DNA of 64,000 bases, taken from assembly GCA_964057225.1 (NCBI GenBank), contig OZ059896.1, positions 744,001 to 808,000 on the forward strand. Direction: 5' to 3'. The stretch is from Auanema rhodensis (lineage: Eukaryota; Nematoda; Chromadorea; Rhabditida; Rhabditidae). Shown here piece after piece: positions 54,560 through 64,000 of the stretch (position 1 is its first letter; the number at the start of each line of letters is the position of its first letter). Position numbers and translations under genes: made by a program. The notes under the pieces are model-generated. The model worked only from the letters and a program-made list of their open reading frames with translations, had not been told where the DNA came from and did no database searches.

Positions 54560-55615
54560 ATCTTTCACGTGAAGCGAGTTACATACCAAGTGCACATCAC
54601 GTGTACATTTAATTAGCATAAATTAAAGTTCACGTAAATTTCAAAGTCATGGTTACCATGAACCAATATCAATAAAAATTTGTTTTTAGACTAATATGGA
54701 CATGGGGAATCTAATTTCGAAAACCGCATCTCTTTATCTTTCACGTGAAGCGAGTTACATACCAAGTGCACATCACGTGTACATTTAATTAGCATAAATT
54801 AAAGTTCACGTAAATTTCAAAGTCATGGTTACCATGAACCAATATCAATAAAAATTTGTTTTTAGACTAATATGGACATGGGAAATCTAATTTTGAAAAC
54901 CGCATCTCTTTATCTTTTACGTGAAGCGAGTTACATACCAAGTGCACATCACGTGTACATTTAATTAGTATAAATTAAAGTTCACGTAAATTTCAAAGTC
55001 ATGGTTACCATGAACCAGTATCAATAAAAATTTGTTTTTAGACTAATATGGACATGGGAAATCTAATTTTGAAAACCGCATCTCTTTATCTTTTACGTGA
55101 AGCTAGTTACATACCAAGTGCACATCACGTGTACATTTAATTAGCATAAATTAAAGTTCACGTAAATTTCAAAGTCATGGTTACCATGAACCAGTATCAA
55201 TAAAAATTTGTTTTTAGACTAATATGGACATGGGAAATCTAATTTTGAAAACCGCATCTCTTTATCTTTTACGTGAAGCTAGTTACATACCAAGTGCACA
55301 TCACGTGTACATTTAATTAGCATAAATTAAAGTTCACGTAAATTTCAAAGTCATGGTTACCATGCACCAATATCAATAAAAATTTGTTTTTAGACTAATA
55401 TGGACATGGGGAATCTAATTTTGAAAACCGCATCTCTTTATCTTTCACGTGAAGCGAGTTACATACCAAGTGCACATGACGTGTACATTTAATTAGCATA
55501 AATTAAAGTTCACGTAAATTTCAAAGTCATGGTTACCATGAACCAATATCAATAACAATTTGTTTTTAGACTAATATGGACATGGGGAATCTAATTTTGA
55601 AAACCGCATCTCTTT

Positions 55616-57375
55616 ATCTTTCACGTGAAGCGAGTTACATACCAAGTGCACATCACGTGTACATTTAATTAGCATAAATTAAAGTTCACGTAAATTTCAA
55701 AGTCATGGTTACCATGAACCAATATCAATAAAAATTTGTAATTAGACTAATATGGACATGGGGAATCTAATTTTGGAAACCGCATCTCTTTATCTTTCAC
55801 GTGAAGCGAGTTACATACCAAGTGCACATCACGTGTACATTTAATTAGCATAAATTAAAGTTCACGTAAATTTCAAAGTCATGGTTACCATGAACCAATA
55901 TCAATAAAAATTTGTTTTTAGACTAATATGGACATGGGAAATCTAATTTTGAAAACCGCATCTCTTTATCTTTCACGTGAAGCGAGTTACATACCAAGTG
56001 CACATCACGTGTACATTTAATTAGTATAAATTAAAGTTCACGTAAATTTCAAAGTCATGGTTACCATGAACCAGTATCAATAAAAATTTGTTTTTAGACT
56101 AATATGGACATGGGAAATCTAAATTTGAAAACCGCATCTCTTTATCTTTTACGTGAAGCTAGTTACATACCAAGTGCACATCACGTGTACATTTAATTAG
56201 CATAAATTAAAGTTCACGTAAATTTCAAAGTCATGGTTACCATGCACCAATATCAATAAAAATTTGTTTTTAGACTAATATGGACATGGGGAATCTAATT
56301 TTGAAAACCGCATCTCTTTATCTTTCACGTGAAGCGAGTTACATACCAAGTGCACATGACGTGTACATTTAATTAGCATAAATTAAAGTTCACGTAAATT
56401 TCAAAGTCATGGTTACCATGAACCAATATCAATAACAATTTGTTTTTAGACTAATATGGACATGGGGAATCTAATTTTGAAAACCGCATCTCTTTATCTT
56501 TCACGTGAAGCGAGTTACATACCAAGTGCACATCACGTGTACATTTAATTAGCATAAATTAAAGTTCACGTAAATTTCAAAGTCATGGTGACCATGAACC
56601 AATATCAATAAAAATTTGTTTTTAGACTAATATGGACATGGGGAATCTAATTTTGAAAACCGCATCTCTTTATCTTTCACGTGAAGCGAGTTACATACCA
56701 AGTGCACATCACGTGTACATTTAATTAGCATAAATTAAAGTTCACGTAAATTTCAAAGTCATGGTTACCATGAACCAATATCAATAAAAATTTGTAATTA
56801 GACTAATATGGACATGGGGAATCTAATTTTGGAAACCGCATCTCTTTATCTTTCACGTGAAGCGAGTTACATACCAAGTGCACATCACGTGTACATTTAA
56901 TTAGCATAAATTAAAGTTCACGTAAATTTCAAAGTCATGGTTACCATGAACCAATATCAATAAAAATTTGTTTTTAGACTAATATGGACATGGGAAATCT
57001 AATTTTGAAAACCGCATCTCTTTATCTTTCACGTGAAGCGAGTTACATACCAAGTGCACATCACGTGTACATTTAATTAGTATAAATTAAAGTTCACGTA
57101 AATTTCAAAGTCATGGTTACCATGAACCAGTATCAATAAAAATTTGTTTTTAGACTAATATGGACATGGGAAATCTAAATTTGAAAACCGCATCTCTTTA
57201 TCTTTTACGTGAAGCTAGTTACATACCAAGTGCACATCACGTGTACATTTAATTAGCATAAATTAAAGTTCACGTAAATTTCAAAGTCATGGTTACCATG
57301 CACCAATATCAATAAAAATTTGTTTTTAGACTAATATGGACATGGGGAATCTAATTTTGAAAACCGCATCTCTTT
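55616..57375. repeat. 6-unit spaced duplication K-A-B-C-G-H then K-A-B-C
   Basis: The unit at 55616 (TT125-126AA with A161G, without A1T) is followed by A, B, C, G with A117C, and H. The first four types restart at 56672. Both B units carry the rare T156A (TCTAAATTTG), 1056 bp apart, which ties the copies together. After the second C comes P rather than G. Confidence 0.8.
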
Positions 57376-58431
57376 ATCTTTCACGTGAAGCGAGTTACAT
57401 ACCAAGTGCACATCACGTGTACATTTAATTAGCATAAATTAAAGTTCACGTAAATTTCAAAGTCATGGTTACCATGAACCAATATCAATAAAAATTTGTT
57501 TTTAGACTAATATGGACATGGGGAATCTAATTTTGAAAACCGCATCTCTTTATCTTTCACGTGAAGCGAGTTACATACCAAGTGCACATCACGTGTACAT
57601 TTAATTAGCATAAATTAAAGTTCACGTAAATTTCAAAGTCATGGTTACCATGAACCAATATCAATAAAAATTTGTTTTTAGACTAAAATGGACATGGGGA
57701 ATCTAATTTTGAAAATCGCATCTCTTTATCTTTCACGTGAAGCGAGTTACATACCAAGTGCACATCACGTGTACATTTAATTAGCATAAATTAAAGTTCA
57801 CGTAAATTTCAAAGTCATGGTTACCATGAACCAATATCAATAAAAATTTGTTTTTAGACTAATATGGACATGGGGAATCTAATTTCGAAAACCGCATCTC
57901 TTTATCTTTCACGTGAAGCGAGTTACATACCAAGTGCACATCACGTGTACATTTAATTAGCATAAATTAAAGTTCACGTAAATTTCAAAGTCATGGTTAC
58001 CATGAACCAATATCAATAAAAATTTGTTTTTAGACTAATATGGACATGGGAAATCTAATTTTGAAAACCGCATCTCTTTATCTTTTACGTGAAGCGAGTT
58101 ACATACCAAGTGCACATCACGTGTACATTTAATTAGCATAAATTAAAGTTCACGTAAATTTCAAAGTCATGGTTACCATGCACCAATATCAATAACAATT
58201 TGTTTTTAGACTAATATGGACATAGGGAATCTAATTTTGAAAACCGCATCTCTTTATCTTTCACGTGAAGCGAGTTACATACCAAGTGCACATCACGTGT
58301 ACATTTAATTAGCATAAATTAAAGTTCACGTAAATTTCAAAGTCATGGTTACCATGCACCAATATCAATAAAAATTTGTTTTTAGACTAATATGGACATG
58401 GGGAATCTGATTTTGAAAACCGCATCTCTTT

Positions 58432-58607
58432 ATCTTTCACGTGAAGCGAGTTACATACCAAGTGCACATCACGTGTACATTTAATTAGCATAAATTACAG
58501 TTCACGTAAATTTCAAAGTCATGGTTACCATGAACCAGTATCAATAAAAATTTGTTTTTAGACTAATATGGACATGGGAAATCTAATTTTGAAAACCGCA
58601 TCTCTTT
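58432..58607. repeat. Unit with A67C preceded by a T-to-G marked unit
   Basis: AAATTACAGTTC is present here and again in the unit at 62832-63007, 4400 bp (25 units) later. Both are preceded by a unit with A155G (AATCTGATTTT at 58256 and 62656) and followed by a B unit. This is a dispersed copy of a short string. Confidence 0.7.
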
Positions 58608-59663
58608 ATCTTTCACGTGAAGCGAGTTACATACCAAGTGCACATCACGTGTACATTTAATTAGTATAAATTAAAGTTCACGTAAATTTCAAAGTCATGG
58701 TTACCATGAACCAGTATCAATAAAAATTTGTTTTTAGACTAATATGGACATGGGAAATCTAATTTTGAAAACCGCATCTTTTTATCTTTTACGTGAAGCT
58801 AGTTACATACCAAGTGCACATCACGTGTACATTTAATTAGCATAAATTAAAGTTCACGTAAATTTCAAAGTCATGGTTACCATGAACCAGTATCAATAAA
58901 AATTTGTTTTTAGACTAATATGGACATGGGAAATCTAATTTTGAAAACCGCATCTCTTTATCTTTTACGTGAAGCTAGTTACATACCAAGTGCACATCAC
59001 GTGTACATTTAATTAGCATAAATTAAAGTTCACGTAAATTTCAAAGTCATGGTTACCATGCACCAATATCAATAAAAATTTGTTTTTAGACTAATATGGA
59101 CATGGGGATTCTAATTTTGAAAACCGCATCTCTTTATCTTTCACGTGAAGCGAGTTACATACCAAATGCACATGACGTGTACATTTAATTAGCATAAATT
59201 AAAGTTCACGTAAATTTCAAAGTTATGGTTACCATGAACCAATATCAATAAAAATTTGTTTTTAGACTAATATGGACATGGGGAATCTAATTTTGAAAAC
59301 CGCATCTCTTTATCTTTCACGTGAAGCGAGTTACATACCAAGTGCACATCACGTGTACATTTAATTAGCATAAATTAAAGTTCACGTAAATTTCAAAGTC
59401 ATGGTTACCATGAACCAATATCAATAAAAATTTGTTTTTAGACTAATATGGACATGGGAAATCTAATTTTGAAAACCGCATCTCTTTATCTTTTACGTGA
59501 AGCGAGTTACATACCAAGTGCACATCACGTGTACATTTAATTAGCATAAATTAAAGTTCACGTAAATTTCAAAGTCATGGTTACCATGAACCAGTATCAA
59601 TAAAAATTTGTTTTTAGACTAATATGGACATGGGAAATCTAATTTTGAAAACCGCATCTCTTT

Positions 59664-60719
59664 ATCTTTTACGTGAAGCTAGTTACATACCAAGTGCACA
59701 TCACGTGTACATTTAATTAGCATAAATTAAAGTTCACGTAAATTTCAAAGTCATGGTTACCATGAACCAGTATCAATAAAAATTTGTTTTTAGACTAATA
59801 TGGACATGGGAAATCTAATTTTGAAAACCGCATCTCTTTATCTTTTACGTGAAGCTAGTTACATACCAAGTGCACATCACGTGTACATTTAATTAGCATA
59901 AATTAAAGTTCACGTAAATTTCAAAGTCATGGTTACCATGAACCAATATCAATAAAAATTTGTTTTTAGACTAATATGGACATGGGGAATCTAATTTTGA
60001 AAACCGCATCTCTTTATCTTTCACGTGAAGCGAGTTACATACCAAGTGCACATGACGTGTACATTTAATTAGCATAAATTAAAGTTCACGTAAATTTCAA
60101 AGTCATGGTTACCATGAACCAATATCAATAACAATTTGTTTTTAGACTAATATGGACATGGGAAATCTAATTTTGAAAACCGCATCTCTTTATCTTTTAC
60201 GTGAAGCTAGTTACATACCAAGTGCACATCACGTGTACATTTAATTAGCATAAATTAAAGTTCACGTAAATTTCAAAGTCATGGTTACCATGAACCAGTA
60301 TCAATAAAAATTTGTTTTTAGACTAATATGGACATGGGAAATCTAATTTTGAAAACCGCATCTCTTTATCTTTTACGTGAAGCTAGTTACATACCAAGTG
60401 CACATCACGTGTACATTTAATTAGCATAAATTAAAGTTCACGTAAATTTCAAAGTCATGGTTACCATGAACCAATATCAATAAAAATTTGTTTTTAGACT
60501 AATATGGACATGGGGAATCTAATTTTGAAAACCGCATCTCTTTATCTTTCACGTGAAGCGAGTTACATACCAAGTGCACATGACGTGTACATTTAATTAG
60601 CATAAATTAAAGTTCACGTAAATTTCAAAGTCATGGTTACCATGAACCAATATCAATAACAATTTGTTTTTAGACTAATATGGACATGGGAAATCTAATT
60701 TTGAAAACCGCATCTCTTT
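59664..60719. repeat. Tandem duplication of a 3-unit block (528 bp x 2)
   Basis: Units at 59664, 59840 and 60016 are repeated at 60192, 60368 and 60544. The types are C7T+G17T+A107G+G148A; C7T+G17T with G148; and C39G+A117C+G148A. I see no difference between the copies. A third copy of the first unit follows at 60720. Confidence 0.85.
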
Positions 60720-63700
60720 ATCTTTTACGTGAAGCTAGTTACATACCAAGTGCACATCACGTGTACATTTAATTAGCATAAATTAAAGTTCACGTAAATT
60801 TCAAAGTCATGGTTACCATGAACCAGTATCAATAAAAATTTGTTTTTAGACTAATATGGACATGGGAAATCTAATTTTGAAAACCGCATCTCTTTATCTT
60901 TTACGTGAAGCTAGTTACATACCAAGTGCACATCACGTGTACATTTAATTAGCATAAATTAAAGTTCACGTAAATTTCAAAGTCATGGTTACCATGCACC
61001 AATATCAATAAAAATTTGTTTTTAGACTAATATGGACATGGGGAATCTAATTTTGAAAACCGCATCTCTTTATCTTTCACGTGAAGCGAGTTACATACCA
61101 AGTGCACATGACGTGTACATTTAATTAGCATAAATTAAAGTTCACGTAAATTTCAAAGTCATGGTTACCATGAACCAATATCAATAAAAATTTGTTTTTA
61201 GACTAATATGGACATGGGGAATCTAATTTTGAAAACCGCATCTCTTTATCTTTCACGTGAAGCGAGTTACATACCAAGTGCACATCACGTGTACATTTAA
61301 TTAGCATAAATTAAAGTTCACGTAAATTTCAAAGTCATGGTTACCATGAACCAATATCAATAAAAATTTGTTTTTAGACTAATATGGACATGGGAAATCT
61401 AATTTTGAAAACCGCATCTCTTTATCTTTTACGTGAAGCGAGTTACATACCAAGTGCACATCACGTGTACATTTAATTAGCATAAATTAAAGTTCACGTA
61501 AATTTCAAAGTCATGGTTACCATGAACCAGTATCAATAAAAATTTGTTTTTAGACTAATATGGACATGGGAAATCTAATTTTGAAAACCGCATCTCTTTA
61601 TCTTTTACGTGAAGCTAGTTACATACCAAGTGCACATCACGTGTACATTTAATTAGCATAAATTAAAGTTCACGTAAATTTCAAAGTCATGGTTACCATG
61701 AACCAGTATCAATAAAAATTTGTTTTTAGACTAATATGGACATGGGAAATCTAATTTTGAAAACCGCATCTCTTTATCTTTTACGTGAAGCTAGTTACAT
61801 ACCAAGTGCACATCACGTGTACATTTAATTAGCATAAATTAAAGTTCACGTAAATTTCAAAGTCATGGTTACCATGAACCAGTATCAATAAAAATTTGTT
61901 TTTAGACTAATATGGACATGGGAAATCTAATTTTGAAAACCGCATCTCTTTATCTTTTACGTGAAGCTAGTTACATACCAAGTGCACATCACGTGTACAT
62001 TTAATTAGCATAAATTAAAGTTCACGTAAATTTCAAAGTCATGGTTACCATGAACCAATATCAATAAAAATTTGTTTTTAGACTAATATGGACATGGGGA
62101 ATCTAATTTTGAAAACCGCATCTCTTTATCTTTCACGTGAAGCGAGTTACATACCAAGTGCACATGACGTGTACATTTAATTAGCATAAATTAAAGTTCA
62201 CGTAAATTTCAAAGTCATGGTTACCATGAACCAATATCAATAACAATTTGTTTTTAGACTAATATGGACATGGGGAATCTAATTTTGAAAACCGCATCTC
62301 TTTATCTTTCACGTGAAGCGAGTTACATACCAAGTGCACATCACGTGTACATTTAATTAGCATAAATTAAAGTTCACGTAAATTTCAAAGTCATGGTGAC
62401 CATGAACCAATATCAATAAAAATTTGTTTTTAGACTAAAATGGACATGGGGAATCTAATTTTGAAAACCGCATCTCTTTATCTTTCACGTGAAGCGAGTT
62501 ACATACCAAGTGCACATCACGTGTACATTTAATTAGCATAAATTAAAGTTCACGTAAATTTCAAAGTCATGGTTACCATGAACCAATATCAATAAAAATT
62601 TGTAATTAGACTAATATGGACATGGGGAATCTAATTTTGGAAACCGCATCTCTTTATCTTTCACGTGAAGCGAGTTACATACCAAGTGCACATCACGTGT
62701 ACATTTAATTAGCATAAATTAAAGTTCACGTAAATTTCAAAGTCATGGTTACCATGAACCAATATCAATAAAAATTTGTTTTTAGACTAATATGGACATG
62801 GGGAATCTGATTTTGAAAACCGCATCTCTTTATCTTTCACGTGAAGCGAGTTACATACCAAGTGCACATCACGTGTACATTTAATTAGCATAAATTACAG
62901 TTCACGTAAATTTCAAAGTCATGGTTACCATGAACCAGTATCAATAAAAATTTGTTTTTAGACTAATATGGACATGGGAAATCTAATTTTGAAAACCGCA
63001 TCTCTTTATCTTTCACGTGAAGCGAGTTACATACCAAGTGCACATCACGTGTACATTTAATTAGTGTAAATTAAAGTTCACGTAAATTTCAAAGTCATGG
63101 TTACCATGAACCAGTATCAATAAAAATTTGTTTTTAGACTAATATGGACATGGGAAATCTAATTTTGAAAACCGCATCTCTTTATCTTTTACGTGAAGCT
63201 AGTTACATACCAAGTGCACATCACGTGTACATTTAATTAGCATAAATTAAAGTTCACGTAAATTTCAAAGTCATGGTTACCATGAACCAGTATCAATAAA
63301 AATTTGTTTTTAGACTAATATGGACATGGGAAATCTAATTTTGAAAACCGCATCTCTTTATCTTTTACGTGAAGCTAGTTACATACCAAGTGCACATCAC
63401 GTGTACATTTAATTAGCATAAATTAAAGTTCACGTAAATTTCAAAGTCATGGTTACCATGCACCAATATCAATAAAAATTTGTTTTTAGACTAATATGGA
63501 CATGGGGAATCTAATTTTGAAAACCGCATCTCTTTATCTTTCACGTGAAGCGAGTTACATACCAAGTGCACATGACGTGTACATTTAATTAGCATAAATT
63601 AAAGTTCACGTAAATTTCAAAGTCATGGTTACCATGAACCAATATCAATAAAAATTTGTTTTTAGACTAATATGGACATGGGGAATCTAATTTTGAAAAC

Positions 63701-63887
63701 CGCATCTCTTTATCTTTCACGTGAAGCGAGTTACATACCAAGTGCACATCACGTGTACATTTAATTAGCATAAATTAAAGTTCACGTAAATTTCAAAGTC
63801 ATGGTTACCATGAACCAATATCAATAAAAATTTGTTTTTAGACTAATATGGACATGGGAAATCTAATTTTGAAAACCGCATCTCTTT

Positions 63888-64000
63888 ATCTTTTACGTGA
63901 AGCGAGTTACATACCAAGTGCACATCACGTGTACATTTAATTAGCATAAATTAAAGTTCACGTAAATTTCAAAGTCATGGTTACCATGAACCAGTATCAA
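63888..64000. repeat. Partial unit at window end
   Basis: The first 113 bases of a unit of type E (C7T, A107G) are cut by the window edge. The array continues beyond. Confidence 0.95.

Larger units (their letters stand above)
1..64000. repeat. 176-bp satellite DNA array, 363 full units plus one partial
   Basis: The ATCTTTCACGTGAA motif recurs at 1, 177, 353, 529 and onward at exactly 176-base steps up to 48753, then from 48928 at the same step to 63888. All units are in the same orientation with no spacer. Neighbouring units differ by a few substitutions and, apart from one unit, not in length. The base composition is about 32 % G+C in the plain unit. No open reading frame of gene size exists: the unit length is 2 modulo 3, so a frame must pass all three phases of the unit, and stops occur in them. 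Both window edges fall inside the array, so its full length is unknown. The unit length fits the class of centromeric or pericentromeric satellites, but no family was recognised and no function is shown by the sequence. Confidence 0.99.
40833..64000. repeat. Array zone IV: cassettes with J and A117C units
   Basis: The zone III types continue. Type J, with T136A and C165T (ACTAAAATGG then AAAATCGC), is added first at 41361-41536. A117C (AATAACAATTTG) is added on C39G units from 42417. C-like units without C7T and G17T but with A102C also appear, for example at 43473, 48225, 49280 and 52272. The zone contains the only length variant of the window and several recent-looking duplications. The last unit, 63888-64000, is cut by the window end. 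No gene is present. Confidence 0.75.

Noticed and set aside
1-64000. CRISPR array
   Set aside because: There are no variable spacers between short repeats. The whole 176-bp unit is repeated head to tail.
1-64000. Transposon, rDNA, tRNA or telomere repeat insertions
   Set aside because: The 176-bp phase is unbroken except for one base, which leaves no room for any insertion.

Overview
The whole 64,000-base window is one head-to-tail satellite DNA array. The repeat unit is 176 bp and AT-rich: by hand count the plain unit at 1233-1408 has 56 G+C of 176, or 32 %. Taking the unit to begin at the ATCTTTCACGTGAA motif, units start at 1, 177, 353 and so on. I read 363 complete units plus a last partial unit of 113 bp at 63888-64000. 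All units lie in the same orientation and the array is cut by both window edges. Only one net length change was seen in 64 kb, a 1-base loss near 48778-48780. Every other difference is a substitution. I found no gene, RNA gene, transposon, telomere repeat, rDNA or CRISPR.

The organism must be a eukaryote with large satellite blocks. The unit is in the nucleosome-length class typical of centromeric or pericentromeric satellites of many plants and animals. I do not recognise the family, so neither species nor centromeric role is established. A plant is a plausible guess from the unit length, no more.

Units can be told apart by recurrent substitutions (numbered 1-176 from the ATCTTTCACG start). 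The main ones are C7T, G17T, C39G, C58T, T95G, A102C, A107G, TT125-126AA, T136A, G148A, T159C, A161G and C165T. They occur in ordered strings, so the array has a patchy higher-order structure. Roughly, 1-6160 is an early mixed zone. Positions 6161-23400 carry a set with A24G, C98A and the T136C+G140T pair. Positions 23400-41000 are built from cassettes of marked types here called A to I. From about 41000 to the end a further type (T136A+C165T, 'J') and A117C join in.

Multi-unit duplications are visible: 3-unit (1409-2464; 59664-60719), 6-unit (from 55616), 14-unit (35025-39952) and 17-unit spacing (48928-54559). Single units that join the 5' half of one type to the 3' half of another are also present, as expected from in-register unequal crossover or gene conversion.

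Each unit carries several dyad symmetries and three TCACGT motifs about three helical turns apart. CpG is not depleted. These are the features most worth a second look. I see no evidence of a new protein-based system here.
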